The notes under the pieces: generated by a model
The model's input: only the letters and a program-made list of their open reading frames with translations
Database searches by the model: none
Told to the model about the DNA's origin: nothing
DNA from: Hyphomicrobiales bacterium
GTDB lineage: Bacteria; Pseudomonadota; Alphaproteobacteria; Rhizobiales; Beijerinckiaceae
Direction of reading: 5' to 3'
Length of the DNA: 19,634 nucleotides
Assembly: GCA_028290125.1 (NCBI GenBank)
Contig: JAQGKM010000384.1
Coordinates: 1 to 19,634, forward strand
Made by a program: the position numbers and the translations under genes
Shown here: positions 7,981 to 14,252 of the stretch, piece after piece
How the letters are laid out: each line of letters begins with the position of its first letter
How positions within the stretch are numbered: position 1 is the stretch's first letter

Positions 7981-7999
7981 TCCCAACAAGGAGCTTCCC

Positions 8000-9076
8000 A
8001 TGACCCTCATCCTGTCGAACGACGATGTCGAAAAGCTCCTGACCATGCCCGATTGCATCGAGGCGCTGGAGACCGCCTACCTCGATCTCGCCGAGGGCCG
8101 TGGCGTGTCGCGCCGGCGCTCCGATTGCGTGACGCCGACAACGTGGAGCGAGGATGCGGTCTACGGGCTGAAATCGATGGACGGCGTGGTCCCGGCGCTC
8201 GGCGTTGGCGCGATCCGCATCAACTCCGACATCATCACCAATCCGCTGGTCGGCAACTCGAGGCGGCGCGTAAAGGTGCCCGCGGCGCCGAACGATCGTT
8301 ACGTCGGACTCGTGCTGCTGTTCTCCACCCACAATGGCGAGCCGCTGGCGATCTTTCCGGACGGCGTGCTGCAGCATATCCGCGTCGGCGCCACCAACGG
8401 ACTTGGCGTGAAATATATGGCGCGGGAGAATGCGCGCACCATCGGCATTCTGGGCTCCGGCTGGCAGGCGGAAACGCAACTCACCGCCGCCTGCGCGGTG
8501 CGCCAGATCGAGACGATCCGCTGCTTCTCGCCCAACCGCGACAATCGCGAGGCCTTCGCCACGCGGATGAGCGAGATGCTCGGCGTGACAGTTGTTCCCG
8601 TGGCGCAGCCGGAAGAGGCGGTCGCGGGCGCCGACATCGTGCTCTGTGCGTCGAACTCGCTCGATCCGATCTTCTTCGAGACCTGGATCGAACCCGGCAT
8701 GCATCTCTCGTCGATCAAGAAGCCAGAGATCGAGCCCGCGGCGATCAAGGCCGCGCAACGCGTCGTCGTGCACACGCACGATACCGAGCCGACGCTGGTC
8801 GTCGCCAGGAACGCGAAGTTTCAGGAAGCCAGCAAGGGCGACGACTGGAACAAGGCGCGCAAACTCGATTTCAAGACCTTCCCGACGCTGCCCGAAATGA
8901 TCGCGGGTCGCGTGGTCGGGCGCGAGACCGACACGGAAGTCACCTGCTTCCTCAACAATCTAGGCCTCGGATATCAGTTCGCCGCAGCCGGATCGGTAAT
9001 CTACAAGCGCGCGATGGAGCAAGGCGCCGGACATGCGCTGCCGACGGACTGGTTTACCGAAACGGTGCATCCTTAA
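8000..9076 (+). CDS. Ornithine cyclodeaminase/mu-crystallin family enzyme (copy 2)
   Basis: A 358-residue paralogue of the first operon gene, clearly homologous but divergent. Shared landmarks are MPDCIEA near the N-terminus, INSDIIT (74-80), FPDGVLQHIRVGA with Arg128, the Rossmann loop GILGSGWQA (149-157), and a C-terminal NLGLGYQFAAAGSVIY matching the NVGNQGLQF-SVGGLVY block of copy 1. As in copy 1, the Asp-bearing loop of ornithine cyclodeaminase is replaced by a short SIKKPEI (238-244). It lacks most of the extra hydrophilic insertion of copy 1. AAGGAG lies eight bases before ATG 8000, and the gene starts 19 bases after the exporter, so it closes the operon. The two copies may act as a heteromer or on successive or related imino/amino-acid substrates. 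This is inference. Confidence 0.85.
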   Translation: MTLILSNDDVEKLLTMPDCIEALETAYLDLAEGRGVSRRRSDCVTPTTWSEDAVYGLKSMDGVVPALGVGAIRINSDIITNPLVGNSRRRVKVPAAPNDRYVGLVLLFSTHNGEPLAIFPDGVLQHIRVGATNGLGVKYMARENARTIGILGSGWQAETQLTAACAVRQIETIRCFSPNRDNREAFATRMSEMLGVTVVPVAQPEEAVAGADIVLCASNSLDPIFFETWIEPGMHLSSIKKPEIEPAAIKAAQRVVVHTHDTEPTLVVARNAKFQEASKGDDWNKARKLDFKTFPTLPEMIAGRVVGRETDTEVTCFLNNLGLGYQFAAAGSVIYKRAMEQGAGHALPTDWFTETVHP

Positions 9077-9099
9077 GAGACCTTTGCATAACCTCCCGC

Positions 9100-9439
9100 C
9101 GTCATTGCTGTGCAGGTTCAACAATTCGCTGATCGAAAACATCTGTAAGTGACGCACGCGATTCCCCTCCCCCTTGCGGGGAGGGGCTAGGGGTGGGGTC
9201 GTGAGGCGCTTGCAAAACGCCCGCAAACCACTCCTTGACCATCGGAAACATGTGTCGACCCCCACCCCGCTCGCTGCTGCCCAGCGAGTCGCCCTCCCCG
9301 CAATGGGGAGGGAAATGGCGTGCGTCGGGCGAAAGAATTCGATCAGCGAATTGTTGAACCTGCACAATTGCGAGCGGAGCGGAGCAATCCAGGGGCCATC
9401 AACGCGTGCCTAGATTGCTTCGCTCCGCTCGCAATGACG
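9100..9439. repeat. Genomic palindromic repeat split by a MITE
   Basis: The left remnant CGTCATTGC (9100-9108) and the continuation ATTGCGAGCGGAGCGGAGC from 9367 rejoin into the same 30-base arm that is found three times near 19.2-19.6 kb. The opposite arm is at 9410-9439 (ATTGCTTCGCTCCGCTCGC then AATGACG). Without the insertion and its duplicated ATTGC the element would be about 77 bp: two 30-base arms around a short loop. It lies between the cyclodeaminase operon and the omp gene and could form a strong RNA hairpin. Confidence 0.8.
9109..9366. mobile_element. MITE-like non-autonomous element, 258 bp, 29-bp TIRs
   Basis: Perfect 29-base terminal inverted repeats at 9109-9137 and 9338-9366 begin TGTGCAGGTTCAACAATTCG. 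They are flanked by the direct repeat ATTGC (9104-9108 and 9367-9371), a 5-bp target-site duplication. No transposase fits inside. The interior is itself nearly palindromic: GACGCACGC at 9151-9159 pairs with GCGTGCGTC at 9318-9326, and two GC-rich hairpins stand at 9164-9186 (CCCCTCCCC/GGGGAGGGG) and 9292-9312 (CCCTCCCC/GGGGAGGG). A third small hairpin is at 9270-9288. The insertion interrupts a known repeat, so the empty site can be reconstructed. The mobilising transposase family is not recognised. Confidence 0.8.
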
Positions 9440-9665
9440 AAACTGATGTTTCGCAAACGCCAGCGATAAGCGCAGCGCGCCGAAAGATTTCAATGGCGCG
9501 CTTCAAGATGATCTGGCGCCGGCTTGTCGTAGATCGATGTAATTTTGCATCGCCCGACTTGCAATCCAACATAGATTTGCATGCACACGACTTCATTCGA
9601 TGGCCGTCCCGGGACACCACCTGGTTTTATGTTACGCAAAACGGTGCTCTGGATTCGGGTGATTG
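9440..9665 (+). promoter_or_regulatory. Upstream region of the Omp25-type gene
   Basis: These 226 bases follow the palindromic repeat and precede the outer-membrane gene. They are more A+T-rich than the surroundings and hold small dyads (CGAAAC-TGAT-GTTTCG near 9438-9453, CGATG-CATCG near 9535-9553). No convincing -35/-10 pair can be picked by eye. Open frames that cross it begin inside the repeat and look spurious. Confidence 0.3.
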
Positions 9666-10391
9666 ATGAAAAAGATTCTTGTTGTTTCCGCAGCTTGCCT
9701 CATGCCTGCTTTGGGTTTCGCCGCCGATCTTCCGGCGCGCGGCCCGATCATGGCGTCCGCCCCTGCCCTGATGGCGCAGGACTGGAGCGGTTTTTATGCC
9801 GGCGTCCACGTCGGCTACGGACGTGGTAGCCACGACACCGAACTGCTCGACTACGACCACAAATCGCGCGGCGCGCTCGGTGGCGTGCAGGTTGGCTACA
9901 ATGTCCAGTTCAACCAGATCGTGCTGGGTGTGGAGGGCGACGTGTCGTTCTCCGGGATCAAGGCCAACGACCACATCACGTTTGCGGTCGGCCCGGCCAG
10001 CAGCGTGACGGACCTGAAGCACCGCGTCGACTACTTCGCGACGGCGCGCGCCCGCGTCGGCTACGCGATCGGCGACGCACTGCCCTACGTGACCGGCGGT
10101 CTTGCCTATCTGCACAACAAGTCGTCCGCCACGGCCGTCAACGCCGGCTTCGGCGCGCCCTTCGACGGGACGTTCTCGGGCAGCGACACCGGAAGCCACT
10201 TCGGTTGGGTCGCCGGCGCGGGCGTCGAATACGCCTTCACCCGCAATCTCAGCGCCAAGATCGAATATCTCTACATGGATGTGGGCAAGGATCGCTACGC
10301 GGCCCTCCCCGCCATCGACCCTACCGAGCGCGATCACGCCATCAAGGCGCAGGTGTTTCGCGTCGGCTTGAATTACCGCTTCGGTCGCTGA
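9666..10391 (+). CDS. Omp25/RopB-like outer-membrane beta-barrel
   Basis: A 241-residue outer-membrane protein. The signal peptide runs to about residue 20 (MKKILVVSAACLMPALGFAA), followed by the short ADLPARG linker typical of Hyphomicrobiales outer-membrane porin-like proteins. The barrel starts with DWSGFYAGVHVGYG (39-52), the hallmark first strand of the family, and continues with alternating strands such as GVQVGYNVQF, DYFATARARVGYAI, and AGAGVEYAFTRNLSAKIEYLY. It ends FRVGLNYRFGR. The barrel is probably eight-stranded. The family provides envelope integrity and is an abundant surface antigen. ATG 9666 is preferred over an adjacent TTG at 9663, and the ribosome site is weak. It is convergent with a second barrel gene and shares its terminator. 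Confidence 0.88.
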   Translation: MKKILVVSAACLMPALGFAADLPARGPIMASAPALMAQDWSGFYAGVHVGYGRGSHDTELLDYDHKSRGALGGVQVGYNVQFNQIVLGVEGDVSFSGIKANDHITFAVGPASSVTDLKHRVDYFATARARVGYAIGDALPYVTGGLAYLHNKSSATAVNAGFGAPFDGTFSGSDTGSHFGWVAGAGVEYAFTRNLSAKIEYLYMDVGKDRYAALPAIDPTERDHAIKAQVFRVGLNYRFGR

Positions 10392-10414
10392 TCGAACGTT
10401 GCTTGTGACGTGAG

Positions 10415-10449
10415 AAAAAGCCCAGCCCGGAAACGGCGCTGGGCTTTTT
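10415..10449. terminator. Bidirectional rho-independent terminator between two omp genes
   Basis: A 12-bp stem AAAAAGCCCAGC (10415-10426) and GCTGGGCTTTTT (10438-10449), with an 11-base loop, sits 23 bases after the plus-strand omp stop and 41 bases from the minus-strand omp stop. T-runs on both strands make it effective in both directions. Confidence 0.9.
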
Positions 10450-10490
10450 CGTGTGGCGAGGCGGGCGAACGCGGCGCCGCCGTCGGCGCT

Positions 10491-11315
10491 TCAGAACGAG
10501 AACGTCGATCCGAGTCTGAACAGGTCCGCCCGCAGCTTGCCGGAACTGCCGAAGGTGTTGCGGGCGGCCGGCACCTGGACGACAAAAATGTCTCCGGTCG
10601 TCGACCGCGCGCCGAAACTGGCGTGCAGATATTCGGCTCTCAGCGTCCAGCTGCGCGCGACGTTCCACTCCAGACCGGCGCCGAAAGCCGCGCCGAACAC
10701 GCGCGCGCTCGATCTCGAGCCGCCGACCGCGCCGCCGTTGAACTGCCAATCGTCCGTGTAGCCGTTCGTGACGGTGAGCTTGGTGAGCGCGACGCCGCCG
10801 GTTGCGTAGACCAGCAAGGACGGCGCGACCAGATAGCCTGCGCGCGCCCTTAGCGTCGCCAGTCCATCGATCTTAGCCGACGACCCGATGGTCGCGATGA
10901 CAGGCACGGGCCCCGGATTGGTGAGACCGAGGTTGAGGGATGACCGGCTGCCGCCATGATTCGACGACAGATGCAGCGCGCTGGCGTCCGCCTCGGCGCC
11001 GTAGACGAACAGGCCGGACCGCCAGTTGTAGCCGGCCAGCACGCCCGCGGTGGCGGATGTGTGCAAGGACGAACCGCTCGCCGCGGCGCCGAGCGCGGCG
11101 CCATTTTCGGGGTAATGAACCGGGTCGCAGAGAAATCCGTTCACGCCACAGCCGACGACGCTTTGCGTCGCGCCGCGTCCGGAGGCTGCTCCGGCGACGA
11201 CGCCGACATAAGGGCCGCTCCATGCCTCGGACACGGGTGTCCGAAGATGGTCCTGGGCGAGGCCCGGCATCGAGGCAGAAAGAGAAAGCGCCGCAGCGAT
11301 GCAAGTTCTTTTCAT
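10491..11315 (-). CDS. Outer-membrane beta-barrel protein
   Basis: A 274-residue secreted barrel. The signal peptide MKRTCIAAALSLSASMPGLA is cleaved after residue 20. The first strand AWSGPYVGVVAGAASG (31-46) is a variant of the Omp25 W-SG-Y-G motif. A probable disulfide loop (Cys56 and Cys63, GCGVNGFLC) lies in the first extracellular region. Later strands include GVLAGYNWRSGLFVYGAEADASA, LRARAGYLVAPSLLVYATGGVA, and FGAGLEWNVARSWTLRAEYLHA. The protein ends LGSTFSF, with the C-terminal aromatic residue recognised by the BAM machinery. The start ATG 11315 has GGAG about nine bases upstream. The frame is open further upstream, but that part lacks a signal peptide. Role beyond envelope structure is unknown. 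Confidence 0.85.
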   Translation of the reverse strand: MKRTCIAAALSLSASMPGLAQDHLRTPVSEAWSGPYVGVVAGAASGRGATQSVVGCGVNGFLCDPVHYPENGAALGAAASGSSLHTSATAGVLAGYNWRSGLFVYGAEADASALHLSSNHGGSRSSLNLGLTNPGPVPVIATIGSSAKIDGLATLRARAGYLVAPSLLVYATGGVALTKLTVTNGYTDDWQFNGGAVGGSRSSARVFGAAFGAGLEWNVARSWTLRAEYLHASFGARSTTGDIFVVQVPAARNTFGSSGKLRADLFRLGSTFSF

Positions 11316-11401
11316 CAAGCCAACTCCGTCGTCGGCTCGATCCGAATCGGGTTGAGCACCACGATTCAACTTATACTCAGTTGGCGCTACAAAGTATGAT
11401 C

Positions 11402-11441
11402 TGGAAACCGAGCGCACCTTGTGCGCTCGGGGATGGTTTCC
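11402..11441 (-). terminator. Long hairpin downstream of the 11455-11724 gene
   Basis: A 9-bp stem CGAGCGCAC (11409-11417) and GTGCGCTCG (11421-11429) around CTT is extended, after a bulge, by GGAAAC/GTTTCC arms reaching 11403 and 11441. It begins 14 bases beyond the minus-strand stop at 11455 and precedes the promoter area of the omp gene. The T-run on the minus strand is short (GTTTCC), so it is a probable rather than certain terminator. The 139 bases from 11316 to 11454 hold nothing else recognised. Confidence 0.6.
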
Positions 11442-11454
11442 CGTGGACGCGTCG

Positions 11455-11724
11455 CTAGCCGATGTTTCGGTTCACGTCGTCCTGAACATCGCTTTCGGCG
11501 TTGAGTTCGCCGCCCTGCCCGGGCGGATCGGTCATCGCAGTCCCGTGGGCGATATGCGTGAGCACCTCCCGGAGGCCCCCACGCAAGACCAGTGTCGACC
11601 CGACCAGAGTGGCTTCGACAGTACCGGCCTTCGGGCCGGGCCTCAGCGAGATCACATGGTCCAGGTTGAGGGCAAACTCGCGCCCGCTACGGTCTGAATA
11701 GAAGCGACGGATCGTACTGGTCAT
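11455..11724 (-). CDS. Hypothetical 89-residue protein
   Basis: A short soluble protein starting MTSTIRRFYSDRSGREFALN at ATG 11724, with GGAG eleven bases upstream. The frame is open further but without a better start. The central part (about 20-60), LDHVISLRPGPKAGTVEATL followed by VGSTLVLRGGLREVLTHI, looks like a small all-beta domain in which a residue value is defined by strand-turn-strand. It is loosely reminiscent of FlbD-like or short DUF proteins, but I do not assign it. The C-terminal 20 residues are acidic and probably disordered. It lies 25 bases downstream of the two-helix membrane protein gene in the same direction, so the two probably form one transcript. Confidence 0.65.
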   Translation of the reverse strand: MTSTIRRFYSDRSGREFALNLDHVISLRPGPKAGTVEATLVGSTLVLRGGLREVLTHIAHGTAMTDPPGQGGELNAESDVQDDVNRNIG

Positions 11725-11749
11725 GGCTCGGGACTCCGCGAAACGGCGG

Positions 11750-12082
11750 TCACTCTGCAGGCAATAATTCCGCCTGGAGTTTGCGCTTCCGGCTGACCGT
11801 AAACGCCAAACCGACAAACCCCAAGGCGATCGCGACGGCGCCGCCGGCGGCCTGGACATTAAATCCCTGCTTGAGGAACACGGGCCCGGCGAGCAGCCCG
11901 ATGCCAGCCAGAACGAGGCCGGTCAAGGAGATGCGGATATCGGTGATCCGATCAAGGTCACGCCGACGCTTTGCTTCGCGCTCCTGCGCTGTCGTCACCG
12001 TCGATTCCTGCGCGGCGTTGAACTTCCGCGCATAGTCTTCCCCCAATATTGCGACCAGATCAGCATCCCGCAAACTCGCCAT
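11750..12082 (-). CDS. Small two-helix membrane protein
   Basis: A 110-residue protein. The start ATG 12082 is set by AGGAG seven bases upstream; an in-frame ATG at 12118 has none. Residues 1-47 are charged and helical (MASLRDADLVAILGEDYARK, then AQEREAKRRRDLDRI), suggesting a cytosolic helix or coiled coil. Two hydrophobic segments follow: about 51-70 (ISLTGLVLAGIGLLAGPVFL) and 78-97 (AAGGAVAIALGFVGLAFTVS). A basic KRK and an acidic tail follow. This is a helical hairpin in the inner membrane with both ends cytosolic. The family is not recognised. It is the first gene of a probable two-gene transcript. Confidence 0.7.
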   Translation of the reverse strand: MASLRDADLVAILGEDYARKFNAAQESTVTTAQEREAKRRRDLDRITDIRISLTGLVLAGIGLLAGPVFLKQGFNVQAAGGAVAIALGFVGLAFTVSRKRKLQAELLPAE

Positions 12083-12123
12083 GTCTTCACTCCTGCGAAG
12101 CAGGCGAAAAGCGCCCATCGAGG

Positions 12124-12138
12124 CATGTTGTAAACATG
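12124..12138. promoter_or_regulatory. Short dyad upstream of the membrane-protein gene
   Basis: CATGTT-GTA-AACATG is a perfect 6-bp dyad with a three-base centre, 42 bases before ATG 12082. Its symmetry and position fit an operator site, though no cognate regulator is visible. The remaining bases to 12358 show nothing I can name. Confidence 0.3.
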
Positions 12139-12358
12139 GAAATCAGCACAAGGCGGGGGCGACTTGTGACGGTAAAACGGTGTGATTGCCGAGACTTGGC
12201 ACGCGGTAACAATGAAACTGTATGAGCACGGAGGGCTGCGACATTCTGCTACGCGGCCAACTTCCCGCGTTTAGCTCAGATGCGCAATTGTCCGACTGCA
12301 GCACACAACAGAGCGAACGCGATGCAGCCCAAAACGAAACTGCATCGCGAAACTGCTG

Positions 12359-12502
12359 TTACTTGCAGCGGGTCACCCAACCAGAGCTGGTGTAGACGCG
12401 TTCGCAAGAGCCTGCATTTGCGGGCTGGTCGACGAGCAGAACCGGGACAAGCGCCGAGAGCGTGAGAGCCAGCGCGAATGCTGCAAGAAGCGTTTTTGTC
12501 AT
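12359..12502 (-). CDS. 47-residue secreted peptide
   Basis: A very small protein, MTKTLLAAFALALTLSALVP..., with a hydrophobic signal segment (about 4-22) and a likely cleavage after ANA (residue 29). This leaves an 18-residue mature peptide GSCERVYTSSGWVTRCK-like with two cysteines (33 and 46) that can close a disulfide. ATG 12502 has GGGGA about ten bases upstream. Such mini-proteins with a C-x(12)-C end occur in Hyphomicrobiales without known function. A competing longer frame in another phase (12276-12518) has no signal peptide or sensible composition. Confidence 0.55.
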   Translation of the reverse strand: MTKTLLAAFALALTLSALVPVLLVDQPANAGSCERVYTSSGWVTRCK

Positions 12503-12738
12503 TTCGGAATTTCCCCACGATCTTTGAAATGCCGTCGAAATACGGAGCGTTCGCGACAGCAGCAAAGTCAAATTACGAGATCGCCTTCACTTCGCAATGA
12601 CATAGAAACGCGATAGTTGTGGATTAGTCAGCGCACAAGTGCATGTGTTATTTTGACAACATAGTGCGAATGCGCCCAGATCACCGAGATTGCGGTCTGA
12701 TCAGGGATGCGCAATCAGCTCCAAGGCTCCCAGCCTGA
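12503..12738. other. Non-coding, comparatively A+T-rich stretch
   Basis: No supported gene, RNA or terminator is seen in these 236 bases. A TTGACA occurs at 12653-12658 but has no matching -10 at normal spacing. Base composition is visibly less G+C-rich than flanking operons, fitting a decayed or acquired segment next to the regulator fragment. Confidence 0.4.
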
Positions 12739-12882
12739 TTATTCGAGCGCGAGCTCATCGTGAGCGCACTGTCCGCGTCAGGCGGCAATGTAAGGCTCGC
12801 CGTGCGCAAGTTTGGCGTGTCTCGCGATACGCTGCGCTATCGCATGGAGAAACACAGCTTGCCCCGCGACGTCTTCAATTGA
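12739..12882 (+). pseudogene. Orphan C-terminal Fis-type HTH of an NtrC-like regulator
   Basis: The frame from 12739 to the stop at 12880-12882 reads LFERELIVSALSASGGNVRL, then AVRKFGVSRDTLRYRMEKHS, then LPRDVFN. This is the Fis-type helix-turn-helix found at the C-terminus of sigma-54-dependent activators (FERELI...ALxxxGGN...A...LGVSRxTLRYRMEKHGL). A stop (TGA 12736-12738) immediately precedes it in frame, and no receiver or AAA+ domain is present upstream. A GTG at 12760 could start a 40-residue product, but without a ribosome site. The simplest view is the tail of a deleted regulator gene. The alternative is a free-standing mini HTH protein. Confidence 0.65.
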
Positions 12883-12959
12883 CCCGGAGCTGATGCTGGG
12901 GCAAGGCGGCGCATCCGATCGTGCGCGTCACGGCGCCTTGAGCAGAGCAGAGTTGGTCC

Positions 12960-13202
12960 ATGCGGAAAACTTACAGAGGCTATGCCCTGCCCACTGATAA
13001 CTACGTCGCCTCCACGATCGACTGGAGTTGCAAGGTCTGCGGAAGCGCCGAGGTGGACCGTGACCCGCACGACGTCCGCCCGCTGCACTGGTGCGACGGC
13101 GGTCCCAGCATGGAAGACGATCTACGCGAATGGGTGTGCCATGCTTGCGGATACAGGGCGCGCGGGCGGGAGTTTGCGCAGGGTCGGACAGACGTCGAAT
13201 GA
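12960..13202 (+). CDS. Small four-cysteine zinc-ribbon-like protein
   Basis: An 80-residue protein starting MRKTYRGYALPTDNYVASTI. Two CxxC knuckles, CKVCG (Cys24/Cys27) and CHACG (Cys60/Cys63), are spaced as in a zinc ribbon, with an extra Cys45 in the loop. The rest is polar with no membrane segment. The upstream ribosome site is poor, so the start is not certain. It lies just after the Fis-HTH fragment and 84 bases before the 3' end of the convergent tRNA-Val gene. The fold suggests metal binding and perhaps nucleic-acid or protein contact. No family is named. Confidence 0.6.
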   Translation: MRKTYRGYALPTDNYVASTIDWSCKVCGSAEVDRDPHDVRPLHWCDGGPSMEDDLREWVCHACGYRARGREFAQGRTDVE

Positions 13203-13285
13203 ATGGCCGCTCACATGGCACGCCCTTGACGCGTGTTGCCCACCGCTGCTGCGGCGTTGGACGAATCAAGTCTTCGTTGAAATAA

Positions 13286-13360
13286 TGGTGGGCGCGACAG
13301 GGATTGAACCTGTGACCCCTCCCGTGTGAAGGGAGTGCTCTCCCGCTGAGCTACGCGCCC
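13286..13360 (-). tRNA. tRNA-Val(CAC)
   Basis: The minus strand folds into a full cloverleaf of 75 bases including an encoded CCA. The acceptor stem is GGGCGCG/CGCGCCC, the D arm GCTC...GAGC, the anticodon stem CTCCC/GGGAG with loop TTCACAC, and the T arm ACAGG-TTCAATC-CCTGT, with discriminator A. The anticodon CAC reads the valine codon GUG. A promoter lies about 30 bases upstream. Confidence 0.96.
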
Positions 13361-13390
13361 GCCGGCGGACTGGCGTCCGGGCAGGAGCGC

Positions 13391-13419
13391 TGTGTACGGA
13401 GGGGCCCTGTGCAAGTCAA
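13391..13419 (-). promoter_or_regulatory. Promoter of tRNA-Val
   Basis: On the minus strand TTGACT (+ coordinates 13414-13419) and TACACA (13391-13396) are separated by exactly 17 bases, matching a housekeeping sigma-70-type promoter. The -10 ends 30 bases before the tRNA 5' end. Confidence 0.7.
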
Positions 13420-13586
13420 GCCGCCGACCCGTCTTTTTGCGGCCTCGCCACGGTTGAGCTTTCGTTAATGCTTTTTACAAGCCTGTGGCGTAATTTGGAA
13501 CCGTTGCTTTACCAGCGCGTCTTACGCCATAGGCGACACTTTTCGACCATGGCGTGGTTTGCCCGCGCACCAGACGGGATGATCCG

Positions 13587-14177
13587 ATGAAGACTTCCAT
13601 TTATGCCGCATGCGCTCTCGCGGCCACCGTGCTTCTCGCTGGCGCGCCCGCCAAGGCCGCGACCGATGAAGTCGGCGGCAGCTATGTCGACCTTCTCGCC
13701 CTCAACCTGAAATATGACGGCCGTCCGCAGGCGAGCTCGATCCCGCGCGAGATCGTCGACTTCGACCAGAAATACGCGCCCGGCACGATTCTCGTCTCCA
13801 GCAAGGAGCGCCGCCTGTATTACGTGCTGCCGGAAGGCAAGGCGATCCGCTACGGCGTCGGCGTCGGCCGCCCGGGCTTCGAATGGGGCGGCGCGCAGGC
13901 GATCTCGCAGAAGCGCGAATGGCCGGCCTGGACGCCCCCGTCCGAAATGCTGAAGCGCCGTCCCGACCTGCCGCGCCACATGGCCGGCGGCCCGGAAAAC
14001 CCGCTCGGCGCCCGCGCCATGTATCTCGGCTCGTCGCTCTATCGCATCCATGGCTCGAACGAGCCGGACACGATCGGCCAGGCCGTCTCGTCGGGGTGCA
14101 TCCGCATGACCAACGACGACGTCGTGGACCTCTACGAGCGCGCCAAGGTCGGCGCCAAGGTCATCGTGATGCGCTGA
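13587..14177 (+). CDS. L,D-transpeptidase (YkuD domain)
   Basis: A 196-residue periplasmic enzyme. The signal peptide (1-24, ending AKA) is followed by a short linker and the YkuD catalytic domain from about residue 66 (PGTILVSSKERRLYYVLPEG). Active-site blocks are LYRIHGSNEP with His155 and the hallmark SSGCIRM with nucleophile Cys171. The usual first Gly-x-x-x-P block appears as ARAMYLG. The family cross-links peptidoglycan 3-3 (meso-DAP to meso-DAP) or attaches outer-membrane proteins to peptidoglycan, as in many Hyphomicrobiales. ATG 13587 is chosen because it begins the signal peptide; the upstream ATG at 13554 would bury it. It is a single-gene unit closed by a terminator. Confidence 0.9.
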   Translation: MKTSIYAACALAATVLLAGAPAKAATDEVGGSYVDLLALNLKYDGRPQASSIPREIVDFDQKYAPGTILVSSKERRLYYVLPEGKAIRYGVGVGRPGFEWGGAQAISQKREWPAWTPPSEMLKRRPDLPRHMAGGPENPLGARAMYLGSSLYRIHGSNEPDTIGQAVSSGCIRMTNDDVVDLYERAKVGAKVIVMR

Positions 14178-14206
14178 GCCTTCGGGCTCGTTGCTTCTCC
14201 GAATGC

Positions 14207-14235
14207 AAAAAGCCGGGACTCGCGTCCCGGCTTTT
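14207..14235. terminator. Rho-independent terminator after the L,D-transpeptidase
   Basis: An 11-bp stem AAAAGCCGGGA (14208-14218) and TCCCGGCTTTT (14225-14235), six-base loop, followed by CTTTT. A-runs on the left side let it also serve the convergent zinc-ribbon gene. A separate UUCG-type hairpin GAGCC-TTCG-GGCTC (14176-14189) overlaps the last bases of the transpeptidase stop codon and may add stability to the mRNA end. Confidence 0.88.
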
Positions 14236-14252
14236 CTTTTGACGCCGATGCG

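Noticed and set aside
6619..8058. 479-residue minus-strand open frame over the receptor and exporter genes
   Set aside because: Charged low-complexity shadow of two well-supported plus-strand genes. No recognisable motif or ribosome site.
9406..9666. 86-residue plus-strand frame upstream of the omp gene
   Set aside because: It begins inside the palindromic repeat and has no ribosome site. It has no family features and ends at the omp start.
12276..12518. 80-residue minus-strand frame overlapping the 47-residue secreted peptide
   Set aside because: The alternative frame has a basic low-complexity start and a misplaced hydrophobic end. The 47-residue frame has a proper signal peptide and a ribosome site.
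12653..12681. TTGACA as a promoter for the regulator fragment
   Set aside because: No -10-like hexamer occurs 16-18 bases downstream; the sequence there is G+C-rich.
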